Assembly (NCBI RefSeq): GCF_003075035.1
Contig: NZ_QCZE01000001.1
Coordinates: 1,984,759 to 2,048,758, forward strand
Reading direction: 5' to 3'
Length of the DNA stretch: 64,000 nt
Origin: Zobellella maritima
GTDB taxonomy: Bacteria > Pseudomonadota > Gammaproteobacteria > Enterobacterales > Aeromonadaceae
A model generated the notes under the pieces. The model was not told the origin of the DNA. It did no database searches and saw only the letters and a program-made list of their open reading frames with translations. Shown piece after piece: positions 26,920 through 35,300 of the stretch; position 1 is the stretch's first letter; every line of letters begins with the position of its first letter. A program made the translations under genes and the position numbers.

Positions 26920-27594
26920 ATGAATATCTTAATTGTCTATTGGCACCCGGAGCCGGCCAGTTTCAATGCCGCCATGCTCCGCACCGCCAGCCGGGTGCTG
27001 AGGGCCCAGGGGTATGAGGTGCGGATTTCCGATCTGCACGAGCTGGCATTCAATCCGGTGTCGGGCCGCCATAACTTCACCACTACCGCCAACCCGGAGT
27101 ACTTCAAGCAGCAGGACGAAGAAGCCCATGCCACCAGGCATGATGGTTTCGCAGAAGACATTCACACCGAGCGGCAAAAGCTCGCATGGTGCCATCTGCT
27201 GATTTTTCAGTTCCCACTGTGGTGGTCTGGCATGCCCGCCATCATGAAGGGCTGGGTCGACCGGGTGTTTACCTGCCAGCACGACGATGAAACCAAATAC
27301 CCTTGCGATGCCGCGCCCTTCAGGGATAAGCGCGCCATGCTGTCTTTAACCACCGGCGGACCGGAGTCGCAGTACCTCGCCGGCGGCCCCCTCGGAACCA
27401 TGTCGGACATACTCCATCCCATACACAGTGGTATGCTTGCCCTGGCCGGCTTTCAGGTACTGGCGCCCTTCGTCGCCTATCAGCCGGCCTGCCTGTGTGA
27501 GCATGGCCGCATCGCCTTGCTTGAGCAGTACGCATGCCGGTTGCGAGGGCTCGAACAGGAAGCAGCCACCCCCTTTCCCTCTATCTGTGATTGA
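26920..27594 (+). CDS. NAD(P)H:quinone reductase-like flavoprotein (flavodoxin fold)
   Basis: The 224-residue protein belongs to the NQO/KefF/MdaB flavodoxin-like group: MNILIVYWHPEPASFNAAML, LIFQFPLWWSGMPAIMKGWV and LSLTTGGPESQY contact FAD/FMN. Likely activity is two-electron reduction of quinones or nitro compounds. TGGAGA precedes the ATG. The YghU-like GST follows 17 bases later on the same strand. Confidence 0.87.
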   Translation: MNILIVYWHPEPASFNAAMLRTASRVLRAQGYEVRISDLHELAFNPVSGRHNFTTTANPEYFKQQDEEAHATRHDGFAEDIHTERQKLAWCHLLIFQFPLWWSGMPAIMKGWVDRVFTCQHDDETKYPCDAAPFRDKRAMLSLTTGGPESQYLAGGPLGTMSDILHPIHSGMLALAGFQVLAPFVAYQPACLCEHGRIALLEQYACRLRGLEQEAATPFPSICD

Positions 27595-27611
27595 ACCATC
27601 AGGAGACTGCG

Positions 27612-28457
27612 ATGATGACTACCCCCTATACTCCGCCCAGAGTCTGGACCTGGGACCAAGCCAATGGCGGCGAATTTGCCCATATCAACCGCCCGGTGGC
27701 CGGTGCCACCCACGAGAAAGCCCTGCCGGTGGGCAAGCACCCGCTGCAGCTGTATTCCCTGGCCACGCCCAACGGCGTCAAGGTCACCATCATGCTGGAA
27801 GAGCTGCTGGCCCTGGGCCACAGCGGCGCCGAATACGACGCCTGGCTTATTCGCATCGGTGAGGGGGATCAGTTTTCGTCCGGCTTTGTGGCAGTGAACC
27901 CCAACTCCAAGATACCGGCACTGGTGGATAACAGCACCGACAGCCCGGTGCGGGTCTTTGAGTCCGGCTCCATCCTGCTGTACCTCGCCGAAAAGTTCGG
28001 CGCCCTGCTGCCCGAAGACAGGGCCGCCAGAACAGAGGTGATGAACTGGCTGTTCTGGCAGATGGGCTCTGCACCCTATCTGGGCGGCGGCTTTGGCCAT
28101 TTTTACGCCTATGCGCCGGAAAAGCTGGAATATCCGATAAACCGCTTTAGCATGGAAGCCAAGCGTCAGCTGGATGTGCTCGAGCGTCAGCTGGCCGACC
28201 GGCCCTTTATCGCCGGCGACAGCTACAGCATTGCGGATATCGCCATCTGGCCCTGGTATGGTGCCCTGGTGCTGGGTCGACTGTACGACGCAGCAGAATT
28301 CCTGTCGGTATCCGACTATCCCAATGTATTGCGCTGGGCCAACGCTATCGATGCGCGTCCTGCCGTGCAGCGCGGCCGCCGGGTTAACCGGACCTGGGGC
28401 GAGGAATCCGAGCAACTGGCCGAGCGCCACAGTGCAGACGACTTCAACCCCGCCTGA
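27612..28457 (+). CDS. yghU: YghU-type glutathione transferase / disulfide-bond reductase
   Basis: The 281-residue protein has the long N-terminal extension of YghU before the thioredoxin-like part (LQLYSLATPNGVKVTIMLEE; VNPNSKIPALVDN; RVFESGSILLYLAEKFG) and the helical C-terminal domain. E. coli YghU has disulfide-bond reductase and organic-peroxide activity with glutathione. AGGAG lies six bases before the first of two tandem ATGs. It forms a unit with the quinone reductase. Confidence 0.9.
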   Translation: MMTTPYTPPRVWTWDQANGGEFAHINRPVAGATHEKALPVGKHPLQLYSLATPNGVKVTIMLEELLALGHSGAEYDAWLIRIGEGDQFSSGFVAVNPNSKIPALVDNSTDSPVRVFESGSILLYLAEKFGALLPEDRAARTEVMNWLFWQMGSAPYLGGGFGHFYAYAPEKLEYPINRFSMEAKRQLDVLERQLADRPFIAGDSYSIADIAIWPWYGALVLGRLYDAAEFLSVSDYPNVLRWANAIDARPAVQRGRRVNRTWGEESEQLAERHSADDFNPA

Positions 28458-28519
28458 CACCACACCTAGTGCTCTGCCGCTGGCAGGGCCTTCATCAACC
28501 GGAGACCACACAGCCAGCC

Positions 28520-29446
28520 ATGATACCCAACCAGCTCAACATCTTTCTTGCGGTGGTCAAAAGCGGTAACTTTTCCTCCGCGGCCAGGCACCTGGGGGTG
28601 ACCTCCGCGGCCGTCAGCAAGGCCGTGGCCCAGCTGGAAAAATCGCTGGAATTGCGGCTGTTTCACCGCACCACGCACTCGCTCACCCTGACCGAAGATG
28701 GCCATGAACTCTACAAGAGAACCGAGCCTTTGGTTGAGCAGTTGGAAGATCAGATCCGGCGCAGCAAGGACAAGAAAAAGCAGCCCCACGGCCGGCTGAA
28801 AATCAACCTGCCCGACAGCTTCGGGCGCATGGTGGTGCTGCCCCTACTGCCCGCCTTTCTCGAAAAATACCCGGACATCGAGCTGGATCTGCAGTTCGAT
28901 GACCGCATCGGCGATCTGGTCAAGGAAGGCGCGGATGTCGGCATTGGCATCATGATCAACCAGGACAGCCGCCTGATCGCCCGCGACTTCTACAAGCTGC
29001 AGCCGGTCTTGGTGGCCAGCAGTGACTACATTGAACAATTCGGTGAGCCCAAAACACCGGACGAACTGGCCCGGCACAACTGCATTGCCTACCGCTCTTC
29101 CACCACCAGCCGCAAAAAGACCTGGGACTTTCGCGTGGATGGCGAGCTTATTCATCGTGAGCCCCAGGGCAACCTGACGGTCAACAGCCTGTCGGCCGCC
29201 ATCAAGGCCGTGGAAATGGGCGTGGGCATTGCGGCCGTAGGCATAGGTCATGCCAAATCCTGTATTGAGCATGGCTGCTTTCGCCGCGTATTGCGTGACT
29301 ACGAGGCCGATCCCATACAGGTTAAGATTTACTACTCGTCCCGCAACTACCTGCCGGCGAAAACCCGGCTGTTTATCGACCATATGATGGAACATGTTCA
29401 TGATGAAAGGACGGTCGATCTGGACGAGATGATCCACGAGCTGTGA
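28520..29446 (+). CDS. LysR-family regulator of the electrophile-response genes
   Basis: The 308-residue LysR-type protein has the HTH region GNFSSAARHLGVTSAAVSKA and a full effector domain. The ATG at 28520 gives MIPNQLNIFLAVVKS, the usual LysR start. It follows yghU by 62 bases on the same strand and may act on the inverted repeat at 26823-26845. The C-terminus is somewhat acidic and extended (VDLDEMIHEL). Confidence 0.85.
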   Translation: MIPNQLNIFLAVVKSGNFSSAARHLGVTSAAVSKAVAQLEKSLELRLFHRTTHSLTLTEDGHELYKRTEPLVEQLEDQIRRSKDKKKQPHGRLKINLPDSFGRMVVLPLLPAFLEKYPDIELDLQFDDRIGDLVKEGADVGIGIMINQDSRLIARDFYKLQPVLVASSDYIEQFGEPKTPDELARHNCIAYRSSTTSRKKTWDFRVDGELIHREPQGNLTVNSLSAAIKAVEMGVGIAAVGIGHAKSCIEHGCFRRVLRDYEADPIQVKIYYSSRNYLPAKTRLFIDHMMEHVHDERTVDLDEMIHEL

Positions 29447-29544
29447 CCCGCCATTCTGCCGTGACGGAGTGCTAAACGCACCGCGTTTGAAAACTAAGGG
29501 GCGCAGCACCGGCTTCATCCAACAAGTCCGGCGCAGCCAAAATG

Positions 29545-29574
29545 AAAAAACCCCAGCATTGCTGCTGGGGTTTT
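29545..29574. terminator. Bidirectional intrinsic terminator behind tRNA-Asp
   Basis: AAAACCCCAGCA (29547-29558) and TGCTGGGGTTTT (29563-29574) form a perfect stem. Six T follow on the minus strand and four on the plus strand. It ends the tRNA-Asp transcript, and the LysR transcript from the other side. Confidence 0.85.
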
Positions 29575-29579
29575 GAATG

Positions 29580-29656
29580 TGGCGGAGCGGACGGGACTCG
29601 AACCCGCGACCCCCGGCGTGACAGGCCGGTATTCTAACCAACTGAACTACCGCTCC
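29580..29656 (-). tRNA. tRNA-Asp (GTC)
   Basis: The 77-base minus-strand sequence folds as a tRNA: GGAGCGG acceptor arm, D-arm GTTC...GAAT, anticodon GTC within CTGTCAC, T-arm GCGGGTTCGAGTCCCGT and encoded CCA at 29580-29582. It is almost identical to E. coli tRNA-Asp. A promoter lies 33 bases upstream and a terminator just downstream, so it is a single-gene transcript. Confidence 0.97.
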
Positions 29657-29688
29657 GGTGCTTGAACTTGCTGCATCAAGTGGGGTGA

Positions 29689-29717
29689 ATAATAATTTTC
29701 CCCTCTCCCCTGGTCAA
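29689..29717 (-). promoter_or_regulatory. Promoter of tRNA-Asp
   Basis: On the minus strand TTGACC (29712-29717) and TATTAT (29689-29694) are separated by exactly 17 bases, a near-consensus sigma70 promoter pointing at the tRNA. The base run after the -10 is C-rich, unlike the usual strict stringent discriminator. Confidence 0.7.
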
Positions 29718-29781
29718 GAGGGAATCTTATACTTTTGATTCGTTAGGTTACTTTTTGGCTAATAGTGCGTAAAACGATGAA

Positions 29782-30519
29782 TTATGCATCGCGCCACAGG
29801 CAGCTGCCGCCTTTTTTCAGCACCAGATCCAGGCGGGCTTCGTGGGCGCTGAGCTCCGGCTCGCTGGCGCGGATCACCTTCAGGGCGGGCCTGTCAGCCG
29901 CCAGCCGGCGCAGGCCGCCGGCATTCGCATCGTCCTGCTGCTGGCTGTCACTGCTCAAGTTCAGTTTGGTCTGGCCCCCGGTCATCAGCAGATAAACATC
30001 GGCCAGGATCTCGGCATCCAGCAAGGCGCCGTGCAATGAGCGGTGGCTGTTGTCTATGCCGTAGCGCTCGCAGAGCACATCCAGGTTATTGCGCTTGCCG
30101 GGGTATAGCTTACGCGCCATCGCCAGGGTGTCGGTCACCTTGCACAGGGCCGCCATCCGCTCGGGTCGGCCCAGCAGCTGCATTTCGTAATCGAGGAAGC
30201 CAACGTCGAAGGGCGCGTTATGGGCAACCAGCTCGGCACCCTTGATAAACTCGAGAAACTCGCCGACCTTGTCGGCAAAAGACGGCTTATCGGCGAGAAA
30301 CTCGTCGGTAATACCGTGCACCTGAATAGCCTCTTCATCGACCTTACGATCGGGTTTGAGATAGACATGGAAATGGCGGCCGGTCAGTCGCCGATTGATC
30401 ACCTCAACGGCGCCGATCTCGATCACCCTGTGGCCCAGATAGTGGGGACCCGTGTCCATGTTCATACCCGTGGTTTCGGTATCGAGCACGATTTGACGCG
30501 TCTGGTTGCTCTGAGTCAT
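29782..30519 (-). CDS. dnaQ: DNA polymerase III epsilon subunit (proofreading exonuclease)
   Basis: The 245-residue DnaQ has the three exonuclease motifs: DTETTG (ExoI, residues 13-18), HNAPFDVGFLDYE (ExoII) and HGALLDAEILADVY (ExoIII). It removes misincorporated bases during replication. The C-terminal end (LDLVLKKGGSCLWRDA) fits the polymerase-binding tail. GAGGAAC precedes the ATG. It is divergent from rnhA, as in E. coli and other gammaproteobacteria. Confidence 0.97.
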   Translation of the reverse strand: MTQSNQTRQIVLDTETTGMNMDTGPHYLGHRVIEIGAVEVINRRLTGRHFHVYLKPDRKVDEEAIQVHGITDEFLADKPSFADKVGEFLEFIKGAELVAHNAPFDVGFLDYEMQLLGRPERMAALCKVTDTLAMARKLYPGKRNNLDVLCERYGIDNSHRSLHGALLDAEILADVYLLMTGGQTKLNLSSDSQQQDDANAGGLRRLAADRPALKVIRASEPELSAHEARLDLVLKKGGSCLWRDA

Positions 30520-30668
30520 GAAAGTTCCTCCGTTCTGGACCCGGCACAGTATATCCGGTCACGGCCGCCGGAATAAAGGCAGATACCCTCAAACCGGCCC
30601 GCCGCCGGCTGGCCTGTGAGTCAAGCCTATGGCAGACTTGCCGTTTATTCTCGGACACATGCATTTTT

Positions 30669-31130
30669 ATGAAAAAGGTTCAGCTCTATACCGACGGCTC
30701 CTGCCTGGGCAACCCCGGCCCCGGCGGATACGGCGCCGTGCTGGTCTATAACCAGCATCGCAAGGAACTCAGCCAGGGTTTTATCCTGACCACCAATAAT
30801 CGCATGGAGATGCTGGCCGCCATCAAGGGCCTGGCGACCCTGACCAGCCCTTGTACCGTGGAGCTGACCACCGACAGCCAGTATGTGCGCCAGGGCATCA
30901 CCCAGTGGATCCACGGCTGGAAACGCAATAACTGGAAGACCTCGGCAAAACAGCCGGTCAAGAATGCCGACTTGTGGCAGCAGCTGGATGCCCTCTGTCA
31001 AAAGCACCAGGTTAACTGGCACTGGGTCAAGGGCCACTCGGGTCACCCGGAAAACGAACGCTGTGACCAGCTGGCCCGGGAAGCGGCTACCCATCAGGCC
31101 ATCCATGAGGACAGCGGCTATTTCAGCTGA
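30669..31130 (+). CDS. rnhA: Ribonuclease HI
   Basis: The 153-residue enzyme cuts RNA in RNA-DNA hybrids. The active-site acids are visible in [14 protein letters not shown] (Asp), [13 protein letters not shown] (Glu), [10 protein letters not shown] (Asp) and [11 protein letters not shown] (Asp). Length is standard. Its last 13 bases overlap the 3' end of the opposite-strand YafS-like gene. Confidence 0.97.
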   Translation: MKKVQLYTDGSCLGNPGPGGYGAVLVYNQHRKELSQGFILTTNNRMEMLAAIKGLATLTSPCTVELTTDSQYVRQGITQWIHGWKRNNWKTSAKQPVKNADLWQQLDALCQKHQVNWHWVKGHSGHPENERCDQLAREAATHQAIHEDSGYFS

Positions 31131-31834
31131 CGAGCCATCCCCGGCTGAGACAGGGCATGCTTGACCGGCTGCAGTTCACGGATCGGCGTCAATGGAAAAC
31201 GGCGCTTGCGGGCCAGGAAAATATACACGGCAGCCAGAGAAGGGCAGTAATTGGGGCACAGCTGTTGCCGCCAGTAGGCCAGCCTGGGCATATAGCCCAG
31301 GGCCGAAAAGCCGAAATAATCCCGCTCGATCACCTCGAAACCCAACAACTTCAGCCAGTCTTCCAACCGGTTGGGGCTGAGCATCTGCCGCCAGCGCGGC
31401 AGCCGCCGCTGGACGCCCGGCAGCAGGCAAGACAACCCCGCCAGGCTGTAGGGATTGAAACCGGTCAGGATCAACCAGCCATCGTCGCGCAGGGCCAGCT
31501 CGGTCTGCCGTAGTATGGCATGGGGGTGGGCGCTGTAATCCAGCACATGGGCCAACAGGCAGGCATCCAGGCTGCCGGCGGCAAACGGCATGGCGGTGGC
31601 ATCCGCCTGCAGATCCATGCCGTCAACGGGAAACTGGGCCATGATCACCCCCTGGCGCAGCCGGCTCTGCTCCAATGACAGGGCGGCGCTGAGCGGGTCA
31701 ACCTTCAGCAGGGTAAAACCAAACAGCCGGGACGACCAATCATCCAGCCGCTGTTGCAGCTGCTCGGCTATATAGCCGCCCCTGGGCAAAGACTGCCAGG
31801 CCAGCGGCGGTGTCGGTTGGCTGGTTGATCTCAT
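31118..31834 (-). CDS. yafS: YafS-like SAM-dependent methyltransferase
   Basis: The 238-residue protein is a class I methyltransferase-like protein of the YafS type. The segment [20 protein letters not shown] corresponds to the SAM-binding/core region, with [14 protein letters not shown] after it. A weak glycine motif suggests divergence from canonical enzymes. It sits between rnhA and gloB, the same neighbourhood as yafS in E. coli. The substrate is unknown. Confidence 0.85.
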   Translation of the reverse strand: MRSTSQPTPPLAWQSLPRGGYIAEQLQQRLDDWSSRLFGFTLLKVDPLSAALSLEQSRLRQGVIMAQFPVDGMDLQADATAMPFAAGSLDACLLAHVLDYSAHPHAILRQTELALRDDGWLILTGFNPYSLAGLSCLLPGVQRRLPRWRQMLSPNRLEDWLKLLGFEVIERDYFGFSALGYMPRLAYWRQQLCPNYCPSLAAVYIFLARKRRFPLTPIRELQPVKHALSQPGMARQLK

Positions 31835-31881
31835 GGTACCTCTGTTAAGCTAACAATAGAGATGACAACTAGGACAGAGTG

Positions 31882-32652
31882 ATGCGTCAAATTTGCCCGA
31901 TTCCTGCTTTTAACGATAACTATATCTGGCTGATAAGCAAAGATAATCAGGCGGTGGTTGTCGACCCGGGTGATGCGGCTCCGGTGATGGCCACCCTGGC
32001 CGAACGCAACCTGGAGCTGGCGGCAATCCTGATCACCCATCACCACCGGGATCACACCGGTGGCGTCGAACGGCTGCTGGCACACTGGCCCCGGGCCGAA
32101 GTCTATGCCCCCGCCGCCGAACAACTGCCCGCCGCCGGCGCGACGGCCCTGCAGGATGGCGACCAGGTCACCCTGGATGCCCTGGACCTGACCCTGCAGG
32201 TATTGGCGGTTCCCGGCCACACCCTGGGACATATCGCCTATTATGGCGAGGAGTTGCTGTTTTGCGGCGATACCCTGTTTTCGGGGGGATGTGGCCGGCT
32301 GTTCGAGGGCAGTCCCGAGCAGATGCATGCTTCGCTTTCCCGCCTGGCCGCCCTGCCCGACAGCACCCGGGTATACTGCACCCATGAGTATACCCAGGCT
32401 AACCTGGCCTTTTGCCATGCCGTGGAACCAAATAACCCCGAACTGCAGGATTACCTGAAAAAAGTCGCCAAGCTGCGCCAGCAGGGTATCCCTACCTTGC
32501 CCAGCAATATCGCCCTGGAAAAGGCCGTCAATGTGTTCCTCAGGCCCCATATTCCTGCTGTCAGAGCCGCTGCCCAGCACCATGCCATGCTGGAGTTAAA
32601 TGAAGACTCCCAGGTATTCGCCGCACTTAGGCGCTGGAAGGATGCTTTTTAG
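31882..32652 (+). CDS. gloB: Hydroxyacylglutathione hydrolase (glyoxalase II)
   Basis: The 256-residue zinc/iron hydrolase releases D-lactate and glutathione from S-lactoylglutathione, the second step of methylglyoxal detoxification. The metallo-beta-lactamase motif THHHRDHTGG is clear, with GHTLGHIAYY and CGDTLFSGGCGRLFEG supplying the other ligands. The ATG at 31882 is used; the GTG just before it is in frame. It is divergent from the YafS-like gene. Confidence 0.96.
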   Translation: MRQICPIPAFNDNYIWLISKDNQAVVVDPGDAAPVMATLAERNLELAAILITHHHRDHTGGVERLLAHWPRAEVYAPAAEQLPAAGATALQDGDQVTLDALDLTLQVLAVPGHTLGHIAYYGEELLFCGDTLFSGGCGRLFEGSPEQMHASLSRLAALPDSTRVYCTHEYTQANLAFCHAVEPNNPELQDYLKKVAKLRQQGIPTLPSNIALEKAVNVFLRPHIPAVRAAAQHHAMLELNEDSQVFAALRRWKDAF

Positions 32653-32715
32653 CAAACTTGATTAAATTGCGTACAACGCATAAACTGGCCGCCATTTTTT
32701 GAGAAAGCGGCCACC

Positions 32716-34158
32716 ATGAGAAGACTCTGTATCATATCCAGTGCCTTGCTCCTGGCGGGCTGTCAGGCGCAGGGGTCAGCCCCCTACCCCTACAGCCATC
32801 AGGATCCCAAAGGCGGGAGCACGAGCACGGCAAGCCATCAGCTCTACCCCCAGGCGACGGATTTTCCCTCGCTGACTATCAGCAGCAGCCCGACAGATCC
32901 ATCCAGTCGAACGCGGCTGAAGGCAAACAGCGGTAGTCGCCTCTACTCAAGCTCAGTATCACGGACTTCACTGAGCTCGCGTAGCGGCAAACAGGCTGTA
33001 GCCGGTCAGGAACAAGAGAATTTGTGGCTCCAGCTGGCGGATCAGATGGAACTGTCGATCCCCGCGGATCATCCTCGGGTGGTCGCCCAGCGTAAATGGT
33101 TCCTCAAGCACCCGGAGCATATGCGTTCCGTGGCCGAGCGGGCAAAGCCGTTTCTGTATCTCATCAAGGAAGAGATAGAAAAGCGGGATATGCCGATGGA
33201 ATTGGTGTTGCTGCCGGTTGTTGAAAGCACTTTCAACCCCAAAGCCTATTCCCGCAGTCATGCGGCCGGTCTGTGGCAAATGTTGCAGGGCACCGGCAAA
33301 AACTTTGGCCTGCATTACGACAGCTGGTACGACGGCCGTTACGATGTCATGGCCGCGACTCATGCCGCGCTGGATTATCTGGAATATCTGAACAACTTCT
33401 TCGACGGCAACTGGACCCATGCGCTGGCCGCCTATAACTCAGGCGAAGGCCGGGTACAGAGGGCGATTCGTTCCAATCGCAAGCAGGGTAAGCCCACCGA
33501 TTACTGGGCCTTGTCCCTGCCGAAAGAAACCCAGAATTATGTGCCCAAGCTGATGGCGCTGGCCGATATTCTGAAACACCCGAACCATTATGGCCTGGAT
33601 ATTCCCGCCATCCCCAACCGTCCCCAGGTCAAGGTGGTACAGGTTGAGGGCCAGGTGGACCTGAATATGGCTGCCGATCTGGCAGGGGTAAACCGGAAGC
33701 AGATGAAGCATCTGAATCCGGCCTTCAAGCGGGCGGCAACCTCGCCGACGCGCACCGCCAACCTGCTGGTGCCGGTGAAAAACGCCCAGGGCCTGGAGCT
33801 GGCCATAGCCGACCTGCCGCAGCAGGAACGCAAGGAATTCCGCCGCTATCAGGTGCGTCGCGGCGATACCCTGGGGGTGATCGCCAGAAATCATAACACC
33901 AGCATCAACGCCATCAAGCGTTCCAATAACCTGCGCTCCAACACCATCCGTACCGGGCAGACCCTGATGCTGCCAACGGCAGGCAAAACGGCACCGGCGG
34001 ACGGCCTGTATCAGGTAAAAAGTGGCGACTCTCTGTATGCCATTGCCAGCCGCTTCAGCGTGTCCATTACCGATTTGCTGCGCTGGAACCGGCTGCGTAA
34101 ACATGAATACCTGCGCCCGGGTCAGCAGCTGATTGTGGCCATCAACACCGCCGGTTGA
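32716..34158 (+). CDS. mltD: Membrane-bound lytic murein transglycosylase D
   Basis: The 480-residue lipoprotein (lipobox LLAGC) has a Ser/Thr-rich linker to about residue 95 and an SLT catalytic domain with the glutamate in VVESTFNPKAYSRSHAAGLW. Two LysM repeats, at about 375-420 (YQVRRGDTLGVIARNH) and 430-475 (YQVKSGDSLYAIASRF), bind peptidoglycan. It cleaves glycan strands to 1,6-anhydromuropeptides. It follows gloB, the usual order. A bidirectional terminator follows. Confidence 0.96.
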   Translation: MRRLCIISSALLLAGCQAQGSAPYPYSHQDPKGGSTSTASHQLYPQATDFPSLTISSSPTDPSSRTRLKANSGSRLYSSSVSRTSLSSRSGKQAVAGQEQENLWLQLADQMELSIPADHPRVVAQRKWFLKHPEHMRSVAERAKPFLYLIKEEIEKRDMPMELVLLPVVESTFNPKAYSRSHAAGLWQMLQGTGKNFGLHYDSWYDGRYDVMAATHAALDYLEYLNNFFDGNWTHALAAYNSGEGRVQRAIRSNRKQGKPTDYWALSLPKETQNYVPKLMALADILKHPNHYGLDIPAIPNRPQVKVVQVEGQVDLNMAADLAGVNRKQMKHLNPAFKRAATSPTRTANLLVPVKNAQGLELAIADLPQQERKEFRRYQVRRGDTLGVIARNHNTSINAIKRSNNLRSNTIRTGQTLMLPTAGKTAPADGLYQVKSGDSLYAIASRFSVSITDLLRWNRLRKHEYLRPGQQLIVAINTAG

Positions 34159-34178
34159 TGCCGGACTCTGGTTAACAG

Positions 34179-34208
34179 AAAAAAAGGAAGCCTCGGCTTC
34201 CTTTTTTG
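34179..34208. terminator. Bidirectional intrinsic terminator after mltD
   Basis: AAAAAAGGAAGCC (34180-34192) and GGCTTCCTTTTTT (34195-34207) form a long perfect stem with T/A runs on both sides. It ends mltD and may also stop the antisense-directed transporter transcript. Confidence 0.88.
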
Positions 34209-34268
34209 TTATGGCAACGGCAACCAGCGGATAATGCTCCATGCTGGTGAAGAATAAAGGGGGCAGGC

Positions 34269-35300
34269 TCATGCCTGCCCTCTTTCGTTCTCCCCAGGCT
34301 CCCCGGCCCCCGCCTGGCACATCAGCCAACCGGCGCTGATCCCGAGCAGCAGGATACGCAGTACATGATGGAAGATAACCCAGGACGGCTCCAGCCCGGT
34401 GACCAGCGCCAGATAAATCATCGCCTCCACCGCGCCCGGCGCATACGCCAGCCACACCTGAAACACCGGCACCTCCAGCCACCAGGCCACCACAACCGCC
34501 CAGGCCAGGGCGATCACCGAGTTCAGCAAACTAACCAACAGGCCAATTAATAACAGGCCGGCCATGTCCCTGGCCGGCAACGGCCTGAGCCGGCAGCCCA
34601 CCAGGGCCCCCAGTAACATCATACTCAGCGGGATTAACCCAGGTACCGGCACCGATGGCATCCCCAGCCAGCCGGCATAGGCGCCGGCGGTCAACACACC
34701 GGCCAGGATGTGGCTGGCCGGCACACGCAGCCAGGCGCCCCCTTTTCCCACCACACAGGCCGCCAGCACCAGCAGCAGGGTTTCGAGCAGCGACAGCTCG
34801 CGCGTGGCCGGGGCCTGCACCACCGGCACCCACTCCAGCAGCATGGCGGTGCTGACCGTGGCCACCAGGGCAATTACCCGCACCGTCTGCGACAGGATCA
34901 CCCGTATCGGGTTATCCAGTCGGGTCGCCAGGGCTGCCATTACCGACAGCGCCCCAGGTGAAGCCCCCATCATGGCTTCCTGCCGGGACCAACCGCAACG
35001 GCGCAGCAGAAACTGGCTCAGCGGGATCTGGGTGGCCAGACACAGCAAAAGCCCCGCTACGCTGAACAACAGCGAAGCAGGGCCAGGGAAGCTGAATTCC
35101 AGCCGTAAACCGACTGCCACACCAAGACAGGCCTGGATAGACGGCAACAGCCCCCTGGGCAGGCCAAGCTCAACCCCCAAGATGGCGGCGAGGGCCACCA
35201 ACAGCATGGCCCCCAGTAACCAGCTGGACGGAAAGCCGGCCCAATGGGCCAGCCCTCCTCCCGCCGCACCCAACACACAGGTGCGGAGCCAGAGCCTCAT
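34269..35300 (-). CDS. AbrB-type (PF05145-like) polytopic membrane protein
   Basis: The 343-residue protein is almost entirely hydrophobic helices in two similar halves, each with a glycine/proline-rich segment (GASPGALSVMAALATRLD; AYAPGAVEAMIYLALVTG). This is the pattern of the AbrB/ammonia-monooxygenase-like duplication family. The ATG overlaps the stop of the TctA gene as ATGA, so it belongs to the transporter operon. It may assist or modify the tripartite transporter; no function is established. Confidence 0.78.
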   Translation of the reverse strand: MRLWLRTCVLGAAGGGLAHWAGFPSSWLLGAMLLVALAAILGVELGLPRGLLPSIQACLGVAVGLRLEFSFPGPASLLFSVAGLLLCLATQIPLSQFLLRRCGWSRQEAMMGASPGALSVMAALATRLDNPIRVILSQTVRVIALVATVSTAMLLEWVPVVQAPATRELSLLETLLLVLAACVVGKGGAWLRVPASHILAGVLTAGAYAGWLGMPSVPVPGLIPLSMMLLGALVGCRLRPLPARDMAGLLLIGLLVSLLNSVIALAWAVVVAWWLEVPVFQVWLAYAPGAVEAMIYLALVTGLEPSWVIFHHVLRILLLGISAGWLMCQAGAGEPGENERGQA

